A DNA stretch of 64,000 nt, taken from contig OU015495.1 of NCBI GenBank assembly GCA_907164885.2, positions 101,416,659 through 101,480,658 on the forward strand, read 5' to 3'. Below the pieces are notes generated by a model that was given only the letters and a program-made list of their open reading frames with translations, ran no database searches and had not been told where the DNA came from. The first letter of the stretch is position 1; the number at the start of each line of letters is the position of its first letter. Shown one piece after another: positions 24,148 to 34,705 of the stretch. The position numbers and the translations under genes were made by a program. Source of the DNA: Dolomedes plantarius. Its lineage: Eukaryota > Arthropoda > Arachnida > Araneae > Dolomedidae.

Positions 24148-24844
24148 TCTATATATATAAAACAGTTCCGTAACTGACTCATTCATTCACTGACTGACTG
24201 ACTGACTGACATACAATGCACAGACCAAACTGCTGGACCTAAAGGGCTGAAATTTTGCATGGCGATTCTTCTAATAGTGTAGGGGTGCACTAAGAAAGAT
24301 TTTTCAAAAATTCTTCTTAGATTTTTTTTAATTAAATTTTTAAGCTGTTTTTTAAACTTTTTTTACGTTTGCATTTAAAATAATACATTGAGGGTTATAA
24401 AATTTATATCACGAGAAAGATCATAAAAATTCCTTCAAAATGACATTTTTTTTCGAATCTTTACCTTCATTTCCTGATTTTTGGTGAATTTTGAAAGATT
24501 AATTTTTAGAATTTAATTTATTAAATGCTGATCAGGTGATTTCTTTTTCTGGTACTTTCAATAAATTTATCGTCACGTGCGTAACAACTAAATAGACAAA
24601 AAAAATATTTTTTTCTCTTTCTAATGCAGCAGACGATTGGATATTATCAAAAAAAATGCATATCCCTTACGATTTTTTTTAAATATATATATATATCGAT
24701 AGATATATATTTTACATCAATTGTATACATTGATCATCGCATTTATTATAAATATATATATTTATTTTTTGGCATAAATTGCATACGTTGACCGTTGTAT
24801 TTAATTTGAATGTACTCCGTAGCGAAGCGCGGGTTTTCAGCTAG
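24148..24844 (+). mobile_element. Helitron/Helentron-like non-autonomous element, copy 1
   Basis: Starts TCTATATATATAAAACAG directly after A and ends GGGTTTTCAGCTAG directly before T, as expected for Helitron-type elements (5' TC, 3' CTRR, A|T target, no duplication). Near the start is a GACTGACTGACTGAC run followed by a CTGGACCTAAAGGGCTGAAA segment. A near copy in reverse orientation lies at 62367-63113 with the same ends and the same A and T neighbours. No Rep/helicase is encoded. Penelope-like elements share similar tails, so the class is likely but not proven. Confidence 0.65.
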
Positions 24845-25255
24845 TCTTATATAGTTCATTAAGTAGACTATTGACATATCTTAGACTCGCACTCTTAAGT
24901 GATAGTTTCCAAATTTTCATTGTAAACTGGAGCCAAAAAAAGAAAAATAAATTAAAGATGGACGGGAATAAAATTTGTTTTTATTTGTTAAATGCTGTAA
25001 TTTGGCTGCTAGGCTATTAGTCTACGAGCCTCCCAATACTTTTTATAATACAATTGAAATGTCCTAGTTCAGAGTATGCATCTAAATGTTTAGTGTTCAT
25101 AACTTGTCATAACTATCACAAAGAGCGGAGAATCGGTCTATCTAGCACGAAACGAGTGGACCTGAAGATTATGTCCCTTTAAAAGACAAAAATGAGCAAT
25201 TTAAACTCCTTTGGGTGACTCTGGGATCCAATTTGGATTTTCCACAAGAGATGCC
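24845..25255. other. AT-rich unannotated DNA
   Basis: Nothing recognised. Confidence 0.5.
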
Positions 25256-25490
25256 CACGTGAAGCTAGATTTAAACATCTCACTAAGCATGCGCAGAAGG
25301 CAATTTTTAATTGGAAATTATCGCTAATGAATAGAAATTGCGGTTTCAAAAACCAAATTTGACACATCTATAGATTATAATCTTTCATTTAAGACCAAAA
25401 TGAAGTAAATGGATGCAGTAGTTTTCTCTCATGGACTGCCCAAAAAATTACCTTAGCAACTTTAATAATATAGATTATTAGAAGCAATAT
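25256..25490 (-). repeat. Interspersed repeat family A, partial copy 2
   Basis: Contains the family's CTGCGCATGCTTAGTGAGATG block, the AATTTCTATTCATTAGCGATAA segment, the GACTGTAATC-like stretch and the GGCAGTCCATGAGAGAAAAC end (short extracts, minus strand). Only the first third of the unit is present. It ends about 75 bp from the GPCR exon. Confidence 0.75.
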
Positions 25491-25563
25491 AGTCGTTGAA
25501 AGCCCCAAATTACGGTCTTAAGACTAGATAGTATTTAATCTTTGAGAAACACATGCGTCCTAC

Positions 25564-25721
25564 CTGTATATCAGAAACTGTGCTTGAGTTCAGCATATCC
25601 ATGAGTGCTTTAATTTCTTTGGTATAACAGTTTGTGTAATTGCTCCAGCCGGTAAGGCTTTCTTGGTCAGGATAACGGCCTTCCCAGCGCCCCTCATGAT
25701 CACATCGCCGGGTAGCGAATT
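25564..25721 (-). CDS. Exon of a class B (secretin-type) neuropeptide/hormone GPCR, hormone-receptor domain
   Basis: A 158-bp exon on the minus strand. It has a pyrimidine-rich acceptor (TTTTTTCAG before base 25721) and a good donor (CAG|GTAGGA after base 25564). It codes for about 52 residues with the marks of the extracellular hormone-binding domain of class B receptors: FATRRCDHEGRWEGR (the C-x4-G-x-W block), then GWSNYTNC (the W-x-NYT-x-C block), then KEIKALMDMLNSS leading to the first membrane segment. NYT and NSS are glycosylation sequons. In these receptors the domain sits outside the cell and captures a peptide hormone; the membrane part signals through G proteins. The intron before it is phase 1 and the one after phase 0. 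No other exon was found in the window, so its introns are long. Which receptor (DH31/calcitonin-like, PDF-like or other) is undecided. Confidence 0.85.
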
Positions 25722-25979
25722 CTGAAAAAAATATCAAGTAAGTTAGTATTATGAATGTCAAGCATAAGGTAACAGTTTTTTCTTTATCAGTCTAAAATGA
25801 ATCCACATTCATAAATGTTGCCACCAGATTCTCAATAGCATTGGTGGGAAGACATATAGCGATAAAGCTTCGGTTAGAGAATAGTGCAAAAATCTTTAGT
25901 CTAATGCTAGTTCCGAATCCTGTTTGTCAGAAGATCTAACAAATCTCACTGAGGTCATTAAAGCATGAATAATGATCAT

Positions 25980-26271
25980 TGTGTCGCCCAGAGGCTAAGT
26001 GGTTAAGGCATCAGCCTGCCACGCCGGGGGTGCGGGTTCGATTCCCGCATAATACTTGGCTGTATTCTGGGGAACCGGTCAGTCTTCCGCCTGCAATTGG
26101 AGCTCCATCTAGAAAGGGGAGCTGCAACCCATCGTCCATCGCCGGTGTCATCGTTTGTCAATAAAATTATTCTGTGATCGTGGCATTTGTCTGTTTCTAT
26201 GTCTTGTATTCATATGTACACCGGACTGGGGTGTAATGTCGTCATCCCCCAGGGACATTAGCAAAAAAAAA
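25980..26271 (+). mobile_element. tRNA-derived SINE with tRNA-Gly(GCC)-like head
   Basis: The first ~75 bp look like a tRNA: GGCTAAGTGGTTAAGGC has the D-arm/A-box form, CCTGCCACG holds a GCC anticodon, and GCGGGTTCGATTCCCGC is a perfect T arm with B box. A body of about 210 bp follows (including GGGGAACCGGTCAGTC and CCATCGCCGGTGTCATC) and ends in an A-run (about 26263-26271). Head plus body plus A-tail identifies a SINE. It lies about 260 bp upstream of the GPCR exon on the opposite strand, so within that gene's intron. Confidence 0.8.
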
Positions 26272-26925
26272 TATGTGAAGATATACACCGCCGTATAAGC
26301 TTTTCGCTGAGGTCGGTGTAACTTTCGAACTTATAATGAAATGAATTCAAGTTTATTTAATATTGTTTTTCACATTTCAACACTCTACAGCAGGGGCTTC
26401 AGCAAACGAATCAGGTATTTTATTTTAATGGGTTATTGCCCCAACCATAACGCAATTAAAATGATATGTTTTATGCAATTACTTTTTATTAAACACATCT
26501 AAGAGTGTTTTGTGCATCTGAAAAAAAAAGATGTGTAAATGTAATGGGCATGTTCTTCAAAATTCTATTTTCTTTTTTTTCAAAAATTCCTTTTAATTCT
26601 GTCTCGATAAACATCATCAATAAAATCCCTCGTAAAAAATTAACCGAAATTATTCGAAAATTTAAAAAAGAATGTAGTTTTTATTTAAATGTCTACCATC
26701 ATGTTAAAATCTTGCATTCATTTGAAATACTACAACTCTACTAGAGGGCTGATATTGTTTGACTAAACAATATCAGCCATGTTGAAGTTGTTTGCCTAAA
26801 AACCTCTCAGCTTTTGAGTTCTCATCCGATCCCAGGAGCCCTTGTTTTTTTGCTTAGGTTTCCTACAATTAATAACAAACCTAAAAAGAAAACTCAGAAT
26901 TCGAACTACACTGGTGTCCAAAAGT
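26272..26925. other. Unannotated DNA with a dispersed-repeat piece
   Basis: 26503-26560 (GTTTTGTGCATCTG, then an A-run, GATGTGTAAATG and GGGCATGTTCTTCA) matches the last 54 bases of the window almost exactly. A small inverted repeat, TGATATTGTTTGAC and its near inverse, lies at 26748-26776. No gene is recognised. Confidence 0.6.
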
Positions 26926-28215
26926 TAAGCATAATGGATGTTTGTCGTAGTTAGGGACGATACGTTTCTTAGAAAAGAGGGAGAGCCAAGTCACGGGTGC
27001 AGAAAGCGAAATTATTAAGAAGGAATAGAGAAAATAAGACACAGGAGTACAGTAAGGAAAGCAGGTAACGATTTTTGACCAGCTAATAAATGGTGATCAG
27101 TTGGATTTAACGAACTGCTTACGCGAAAATGAAGACGAGAGATGCCAAGTTGAAAAGAAATACGGACAGTGAAAGGGGACCAGCTGGATTTAATGAACTA
27201 AGCAGGCGAAAATTGGAATCTAAAAGGGTCAGAAGTGAAAGATGAAAAAGGGAGAAAGAAATTTATGATGTTGACTTCGTTAGGAGCACAGTAGGTGGTC
27301 GAACGGAGTCCTGAGAATTTGGGAATGTGAGGGACACCCAGAAAGGAGTGCTTCAGAAACAGGGGCGGCCGCCCCCTTCAATTTAGATTGGGAGAAGAAT
27401 CATTATAAAATATATGTGCAGCCAATAATATACGTCCTGGTTGACCAATTGGTCAGAAGGTGGCCACCAATGGAAGCCCTGGGTGAAAAAGTAGAAATAA
27501 AGTTGAGGGTAAGAAAAATTGAGCAGAGCAGATCGGACTGAGAAGTCAAAAAGAGGTAGACCGCATCAGATGCTGAGAGGGACGCATTTATCCTGGCAGA
27601 TAATATAAGCCCCAGAGTTAATATATAGAGAGAATAGAAGCAGTTGTGTCGAAGATACGGAGATGTTTGAATGAGATTGTAAGCTGACGTGAGATAGGAA
27701 GCTGATGATATTAAGAAGTCCAGCGGACGGATCCAGGCAGATGCTTTGAATTCCGTGAGCGCTAGCTCCGGGAAAACCCAGATCAGGTCCAAGTACCTCA
27801 TCCAATTGTTCGCCAGCACATTTGGACGGACTGCAAATAGCAGTTGGAGGCCACCGAATCCCCAAGGCCGGAGATGACCAGATGAGGAAAGGATCAACAA
27901 CAGTAGAAATTCCCGATCGGCCTAGTTCAACGAAGCAGCAATGACCCTCATCATCAGCGAAGAATGACCAGCGCCCATCCTCAATGAGTTCGTGCCGTTG
28001 GGAAAAGTCCTAGAGCTTATGCCGCACATGTATCGTAAGGTGCCCGCTACAAGGAGCAAGAGATATCCAGCGATCCAGTACAACCAATAAGAAGGAGCAC
28101 AGAGCTACAACTTGAGTCCCCAACGGAGAACCTCTATTGTTGAAAGGAGAGAGTTCCCACTGTTATGCCGGCGAAGTCATGCAAGGTAGGGAGAGAGTTT
28201 TGTGTTTACTTTTCT
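26926..28215. other. Purine-rich, GC-richer island of unknown origin
   Basis: On the plus strand this block is rich in A and G (many AGAAAG, GGGAGAG, GAAATG runs) and clearly less AT-rich than its surroundings. A pair of diverged repeats is visible at about 27093-27170 and 27178-27240 (GATCAGTTGGATTTAACGAAC versus GACCAGCTGGATTTAATGAAC). The long minus-strand frame (27403-27900, 165 codons) reads against this purine bias and has no known domain. The block may be a noncoding exon, the leader of a decayed LTR element, or a host noncoding transcript; I cannot choose. Confidence 0.4.
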
Positions 28216-30370
28216 GCCAATGCCCAGCTCGTGTACTGCCCGAGTAAATGATAGGTTCATTTATGATTGATAATTATTCATATAGATATATATCACATAG
28301 TAGTATTCATTAAAATAATATTTGCATAAGGTATGAGTAATAATGAAATGTTTATATATGTGTATATTTTGATGATAATTAATAAATTGATTGATCAAAG
28401 TACACTTGAGTAATCACTCTTAGTTTTATCCAAGTACTACCACTAATTAACAAGGATCCCTGCTACAATGTTTATGTGAATATTTAAAGAAATATAAATC
28501 AGAATGGCGGGAAACGTCATATGCGAGTGTAATACGGTTACACCATGAGAAAACAATACAAATGAAGGATATTAATCACTTTTCTCATCCAAAGAAACAG
28601 TTTGAAAGAAAACAGCGCAAACTAAGAGTTTATACTTTAGTGAAAAAAATTAAAATAAAAAGGTTATTTGGCAGTTTAATAAGGTGTGTGGTCGCCTCTG
28701 GTAGCCATGCATGCTGCACAACGAACGATCATATGTGCTATGAGAGTGGGGATGAGTTGTGGCCTCCAAGCATTGAAGAGAACTCTTTCCAGATCTGGAA
28801 CGGAGTTTGGTGGGCGCGGAAGGGCTGCAATTTATCTCCCGAACATATGCCACACATGCTCCATAGGATTAAGGTCAGGAGAGTGATCGGGCCATTGTAT
28901 GTGCTGGATATTTTCACTTTCAAGGAAGTTGTCGACTAGGATCGCACGGTGACAATGCGCGTTATCAGCTATGAATATGAATCCAGGTCCGACAGCACCT
29001 CGAAACAGGCGAGCATAAAGCTCAAGGACTTCGTCTCTGTACCTTTCAGCAGTAACAGACCCCGTGTCAAAGACGTGGATGTCTGTGTGGCCATCCAACA
29101 TTATGCCTGCCAACACCATGACTCCGTTTGAAGGAAAATGATGTCTTTCCGTGATGTTTTTTGGGTGAAAACCAGTTCCACGTTCTCTCCATATCGCTAT
29201 CCGATGAGAATCAGTGTTCAGAGTAAACCGGGACTCGTCACTAAACATCACATTGGCCCACTGTTGCAAATTCCAGTGCTGCTGTTTCAAACTCCAGTTT
29301 CGACGAGCGCGTTTATGCTCAGGCCTGAGAAGAATGCAAACGGCTGGTCGTCTGGCATACAGACCAGCATGACTGAGTCTCCTGTCAACAGTTTGCCTCG
29401 AAACTCGCACTCCTGTGGCGGCTATGAGCGTTGAACCGAGTTCTCTGGAACAACTGTCCCTCTGACGTCGCTCATTTATTGCCAAATATCGATCTTGACG
29501 AACGATTTTTACTCTTGGTCGAACTTGCACTGGTCGTCGGGTAACATCTTCCGTACTTTGAAACCTCTGCCGCAGTCTTGAGATCACACACTGAGGGGCA
29601 ATTCCACATAACATGGGAACTGCAGCATCAAAAAGAATTTTTTTTAAACTACTCAGCTTTGAATTTTATATGCTGTATATTTATTGAAGTTCACAAAATA
29701 GAATCTGGCAATAACTGGTTAACCATTTTCTGTCATGTGAAGACATGATCTGAAGAGCATTATGTTCTGGTGAATTTTTCTCAGCTTTGAATAGATTTAA
29801 AGGTATGTATTTTACTAAGTTTTAGAATGTTTTTACACAAATAATTATATTTCTTTAAAGATTTATCCTATAAGCAAATATAAAAGCATTATTTCCGAAT
29901 TAGCATTTAAAATAAATGAGAGAGTTAAATTTTTATATAGATCAAATTCTTTGTATCGTGAGTCACAAAAAATTCATTTTTTTAATATTTATAACTTTTT
30001 ATAGTTGTAAATTATAAAATTTTTGCTTTTCTCCTACTTATTTATATAACTAAATAGAATTGATAAGCCAATTTCATTTCAAAAATATATTTTTTGGAAA
30101 TAAAAACATTTTATTTTGATGTAATGTGAGTCACGGCTAGTATTTCATGATAACAGAGTTCTTAATGGCATTTAATGTATCCTAATGTTATTTTTGGCGT
30201 AAATGGGGGGATTTTATATCTATACACATCCATATGATTAATTAATGCCACTAAATTTAATTAAATATTGTAATTTTATTGTAGTTTTTCTAGTAAACAT
30301 ACACACGTTTAAAAAATTACTTCCACTTGTAATTCTAAAGTTAAATTTTTTAATAGGAAGTTTTTAAACT

Positions 30371-32268
30371 ATGTCACCAACATCAGCAGCAGAGCGACAG
30401 AAAAAGTGTAGGAAAACATAAAGCAAGAAGGGAAGTACGTTGAATATAAACAGAAACACCGTCTCCAGGTGAAGGAATATAAAAAAAGGAAAGCTGTAAA
30501 TGTAAAAAAGTTGTCTCAAATAATTCGAGATGAATTGAAAAATGAAGAAAGGAATTTTTTAAGAAAAGGAGTTGCTAAATTCCTACTTCTTAAAAAAGAA
30601 AAGCAATCAAGTGAAAATATTATAGAATAGCGCACTAGGTAAAGCATTGGCCAAAGCAAAGCGAGGTTTGCCCAATTCACCTCGTCGTAAATAAGTAGTT
30701 GTAAGAAAGTTAATTAGCAGGGATTGCAATATGGATATGGATAAAAGTTTTCAGTGTCCAAAGAATGCATTACAAGGAAATCCCTTATCCAAAGACACTC
30801 TAAATAAAATTCAAGAATTTTATGAAAGGGATGATATTAGCAGAGTAGCACCTGGTAGAAAAGATATAGTTACAATATGGGAAAATGGAAAAAAAAATTA
30901 AAAAGCAACCTCGACATCTTGTTTACTCCTTAAGAGAAGTATTTGAGCTGTTTAAAACTGATAATTCATCAGAGGTAGTTGGGAAAAGTAAATTCTCATC
31001 ATTGAGTCCAAAACATGTTCTCTTAAGCAACCAACTACCTCACAATGTTTGCTTATGTCTGTATCATGAGAATTTTATCAATGCTGTTAATGCATTGCAT
31101 CAGTATAATGAAGAGGTTCCTAGTTACTCATATTCTTTTCCTGGAGAAATAATTTTCAAGCCTCCTTCTCGAAATTGTTGGATTAATGAATGTAAAACTT
31201 GTAATAATGCTCAAGGTTTTCAGAAAGTATATCCCATACCAGATTATGTTGAAGCTGAGGTTAAATGGAAATACTGGAAGAAAGATGTAAGTCATAATCC
31301 ACTGTTGAAAATAGAACGTATTGCATCATATTCCGACTTACACTGTTATGTAGCAGATCTTGTTCCACAATTTTTGGAACACTGCTACATTAAATGACAA
31401 CAAGCCACCTCCTATAAAAATATGCATCGACTTGTACTGTCAGACGAATATCCCAAAGATTTATGTGCGATGCAAATAGATTTCTCTGAAAATTATACTT
31501 GTTCCTTTCAAGATGAAACCCAAAGTGCACATTGGCAGCAAAATCAATGTAAGTATTTTTACTGCAGCTCTCTATTATTCTGGATCCATTCATCCTCTAG
31601 CATTTGTATCAGACTTCCTGAACCATGCAAAAGAAGCAGTAACATGCTACATTTCATATTTATTAGATACTATCCCAAATAATGTAAAACAAGTAGAAAT
31701 ATGGTCAGATGGTCCTTCATCACAATTTAAGAACAGATTTGTTGCTGCATCAATAAATGTTTTGGAGGAAAAATATTCCATAAATATGATATGGAGCTAT
31801 TTTGCAACATCCCATGGAAAGTGTCCAGTTGATGGGATTGGTGGAAGTCTGAAAAGACAAGTATTTAATCAAGTGAAAAAACGTAAATGCTTAGTAGTTA
31901 ATGCGACAGATTTTGTTGAAGCTGCCCAAATGGCTGGAACTAACATTAATATCCAGGAAATTACCGAAGAGAATATCAAAGAAAGAAATGTAACACTTAA
32001 TAGTCAACAGGTTTGGGACAATTCACCATTAGTAAAAGGTATCAAACAATATCACTGTATTAAAGTTGAAAATAAGAAACCTAAAGAATTTTTGATATCT
32101 TCTGATAATAAAATAACTCCTCAACGATTATCCGATATTAAATGTGATGATTGGTATGAAATTGAATATGACGGTGTACTGTACCCAGGAAAAAATTACC
32201 AATTGCATCAATGGAGAATTTTAAATAACTACGATGCACCCAACAGTCAAACACTGGAAATGGCCTAA
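30371..32268 (+). pseudogene. Decayed transposase of the HGK-x-PVDGIGG type
   Basis: Three frames carry one protein. An N-terminal basic, helical part (30371-30630: MSPTSAAERQKKCRKT, then LRKGVAKFLLLKKEK) has a stop at its 17th codon. A middle part (30885-31397 and on to about 31550) has Cys-rich CWINECKTCNNAQG and then MQIDFSENYTCSFQDE with a likely catalytic Asp. A C-terminal part (from about 31540 to 32268) has VEIWSDGPSSQFKNRF with a second acidic candidate and SHGKCPVDGIGGSLKR. Frame changes fall between 30630 and 30885 and near 31550, and there is a TGA at 31395-31397. The acidic blocks fit an RNase H-fold transposase; the catalytic assignment is inferred. Confidence 0.75.
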
Positions 32269-32399
32269 AAATGAAGATAAAATATTTTATCCTCGATCAA
32301 AATTGATTCGGAAATTAAAACCTCCAATTTCTGTTAATTCAAGAGGGTTTTTTACATTTGCATTGTAATTCTTTCAATAAAACCATTGTACTCCATTTA

Positions 32400-32403
<4 letters not shown>

Positions 32404-32484
<81 letters not shown>
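32404..32484. repeat. (TA)n microsatellite
   Basis: About 80 bp of uninterrupted TA, within the 3' part of the 3.5-kb transposon, downstream of its transposase. Confidence 0.95.
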
Positions 32485-32488
<4 letters not shown>

Positions 32489-33399
32489 CGTAATTTTTAT
32501 TGGTTTGATTTGCACATTTTTATTTAATTTTCATTAATTTATTGTTAATTTATTACTTCGCTAAAATATATAACTACATGCCTGGTAATTAAATTTAGTA
32601 AAGTTTCATTGCTATCTCCAAAATAAAATATTTTAAAATCAATATTTCATTAACTTCAAAGACTTAAGTAGGAGATGTAACGTGAGTCACGAAACTATGT
32701 AACGTGAGTCACACATAAAATATTGATTAAGATAATTAATTATTATCAGAACAATTTTTTGGGGAGGTATATCACAACTTGGAAGTGTTTATTATTTTAC
32801 AAAATACTTTTTTTTTTACTTTTCTGGGATGAAAGAGGAGAAATTTTAGGTCTTCATTAACACACTAAACTTGACTTCCTTTTTTTTGTAACGTGAGTCA
32901 CAGTGCTAATTTATGGTCTGGATACTATCTGTTCATATTAAATTTTTAAATATTAATATCTGTAGTTTCTTACTGTACCCCAGATGTCTATAAAGAACTT
33001 TTTTTACATCAAATGTAATATTTCTTTGATATATATAGAATTTACTTTTGCGAAAATGTGTCAAACGGTAACGTGAGTCACATGGAATTGCCCTGAGGCC
33101 CATTCAGAATTTGAGACACTTCAGTTTGAGATCATACATATTCCAGCATTCCAATAATTCTTCTTTTCAAAAACATGCCATTGGTGTCTTTGTGCCATCC
33201 TTCGGCCATTTTGATCGTTTAACTCGCTCCTAAGTACAGCAATTGCTAATAACCTGCCTGATCTCCGTATGACACGTGAACCGGTTTGAAACTCGTTCTG
33301 ACGTGCTCACATATTTTGCGCATGCCAACGTTGACTGAAAAGTTTTGAATATACACAATGTTTGACCTTCAAACAGTGATTCTCCACAAGTGTTTTTGA

Positions 33400-33808
33400 A
33401 CAATTTGACCAATATTTACTCACCTTCTTCCACATTTTACTAATTATGCTAAACTTTTCTGAAATGAATTCTAATAGACCTTTTGTGTCCACGGTCAGAC
33501 AATCTTCTTGAGTTTGTCAAGCCATACCCAATACTTTCGTCTTGCTGGTTCCCAAACTGACAGAATTTTCAACTGGATATGTCTCGAAACCTCCTGCAGC
33601 CAACTGACTCATCAACGTAGCATCATTGGAGATCCATTTTTGCATTACCATCCCTGCATCTTTCATATATTTTTTGGCACAGCTGGAAATAAGAAGTGTC
33701 TCTTTACGAGTGTCTTGTCCTGTGATCCAATCATCAACGTACATGAAAGAATATGGATTTTGTACAGCTGTGCAAAACTCATCTTTATACTTATGAATGT
33801 TATGTTAA
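33400..33808 (-). pseudogene. BEL/Pao retrotransposon reverse-transcriptase fragment
   Basis: On the minus strand the segment reads HNIHKYKDEF, then YVDDWITGQDT (the RT catalytic YxDD box in BEL/Pao form), KWISND, SVSLGTSKTKVLGMA and, after a TGA in place of the Trp usual there, LTVDTKGLLEF. That order is characteristic of BEL/Pao polyproteins between the RT palm and connection. Neither LTR nor the rest of pol is visible. It abuts the integrase relic that follows on the opposite strand. Confidence 0.75.
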
Positions 33809-34705
33809 ACAGGTTCGGTCGAACATGCAAACCAGGATATTGAAAATATGCTAAGTTCTTGGGTGGAAAGTAATCAAACTAGTAAATGGTCCGAAGGGTT
33901 ACGCTTGGTGCAACTTATGAAAAATATAGCATTTCCTGAAATCACCAAGTGTGCTCCTTATGAAGCAATGTTTGGGACGCCTGTAAAATTAGTCTTGAAA
34001 ACGTCTTTTTCCCCGAATGACTCTATCGAATATCTTAGAACTAAAGAAGAGCTTCCGGATTTAATCGAGACAGTTAATAACGCTTCCGAAAACCCCAATA
34101 GCGAAATAGAAGATGATTCTGATATAGACAATAATGATCTATCGCTATATGACCCTTCACCTGAATTTAATTTTTAGACTCAGAAAGAGGATGAAACTGT
34201 GGTCCCTTTAATCCAGACAGATATTTTAAGCAAGCAACAACAAGTAAGAAAACACAGAATGAGTGCTAAAGAAGGTTTAGAATCACAGGCAAAGAAAATA
34301 TTGAAAATTTCAAATCTTAAATATCCTGCTGGTAAAGTTGGTGACACAATGAAACTACGAGTACTAGACGCTGACAGAGCAAGAAGTCATCCACGAAATT
34401 TATTAGCGGTGATATTAGAAGTTCAAAATGAAGAGTTTTATCAGTTAGGAATGAAACAAGGAAGACTTTCACAGTTGTATACCAATAAACAGTTCACAAT
34501 TTGTGAAGAAAAATTTATTTTGCTTGACAATGTTCCAAATATATCACTTCGAGAATGTTTTAGAAAATCATCTCTTTCTGGTGGTCACGGATATCAGCGA
34601 TGTGTTTGCAAGGGACAATTCGAGTCTGATGAGTGCAAATGTAAAAAATCTGGCAAACTTTATAATTCTAAATGTCATAACAGTCTAATATGTCTAAGTA
34701 TGTAA
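33806..34705 (+). pseudogene. KRBA2/Ginger-like integrase C-terminal relic
   Basis: One frame, with an in-frame TAG at 34175-34177, runs from just before the third catalytic residue of an rve-type integrase (GSVEHANQDIENML, Glu of DDE) through WSEGLRLVQLMKN and SPYEAMFG-like CAPYEAMFGTP. It then passes an acidic spacer to VDRAR-like DADRARSHPRNLLAVI and LGMKQGRLSQLY. It ends in a Cys-rich tail (RCVCKGQFESDECKCKKSGK, then CHNSL). This layout is known from KRBA2- or SCAND3-like integrase genes related to Ginger transposons. The N-terminal two thirds of the integrase are missing. The preserved C-terminal ~300 codons have only one stop. Confidence 0.75.

Larger units (their letters stand above)
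29957..33081 (+). repeat. Six dispersed copies of GTAACGTGAGTCAC inside the 3.5-kb transposon
   Basis: Copies lie at 29957-29966 (core only), 30121-30134 (one mismatch), 32677-32690, 32699-32712, 32888-32901 and 33068-33081, all in the same orientation and all outside the transposase gene. Subterminal repeats of this kind are usual binding sites for the element's own transposase. The core TGAGTCA is also the AP-1 (Jun/Fos) recognition sequence. Confidence 0.85.
29597..33092 (+). mobile_element. 3.5-kb DNA transposon with 6-bp target duplication inside the Tc1 gene
   Basis: The element starts GGCAATTCCACAT and ends ATGGAATTGCC, an imperfect terminal inverted repeat of about 10 bp. It is flanked by CTGAGG on both sides (29591-29596 and 33093-33098), and joining the flanks restores the reading frame of the Tc1 host gene. 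Inside lies a plus-strand transposase relic (30371-32268) and six copies of a GTAACGTGAGTCAC-type motif, two before and four after the gene. A 6-bp duplication is reported for IS3EU and Maverick elements; the transposase type here, with an HGK-x-PVDGIGG motif, is one I know from many animal genomes but cannot name with confidence. Confidence 0.85.
28676..33209 (-). pseudogene. Tc1-like transposase gene split by a transposon insertion
   Basis: Start ATG 33207-33209, stop 28676-28678. The N-terminal ~37 codons (33099-33209: MAEGWHKDTNGMFLKRRI, then SQTEVSQILNGPQ) are parted from the rest (28676-29596) by the 3.5-kb element at 29597-33092. Removing that element with one copy of its 6-bp duplication gives back the frame. 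The body holds the second half of the helix-turn-helix (CVISRLRQRFQ) and the DD34E catalytic blocks FSDESRF, IADNAHCHRA and SPDLNPMEHVW. Further damage: a TGA in the N-terminal part (near 33144) and a TAA after HMFGR (28829-28831), after which the frame stays open to the usual end. Total about 341 codons, normal for Tc1. Dead copy. Confidence 0.9.

Noticed and set aside
27403..27900. 165-codon minus-strand frame as a membrane protein gene
   Set aside because: It is the antisense of a purine-rich tract, which makes Leu/Ser-rich frames by composition. No known motif, start context or splice signals.
28562..29434. Plus-strand frames over the Tc1 transposase
   Set aside because: They are antisense shadows of the transposase read on the minus strand.
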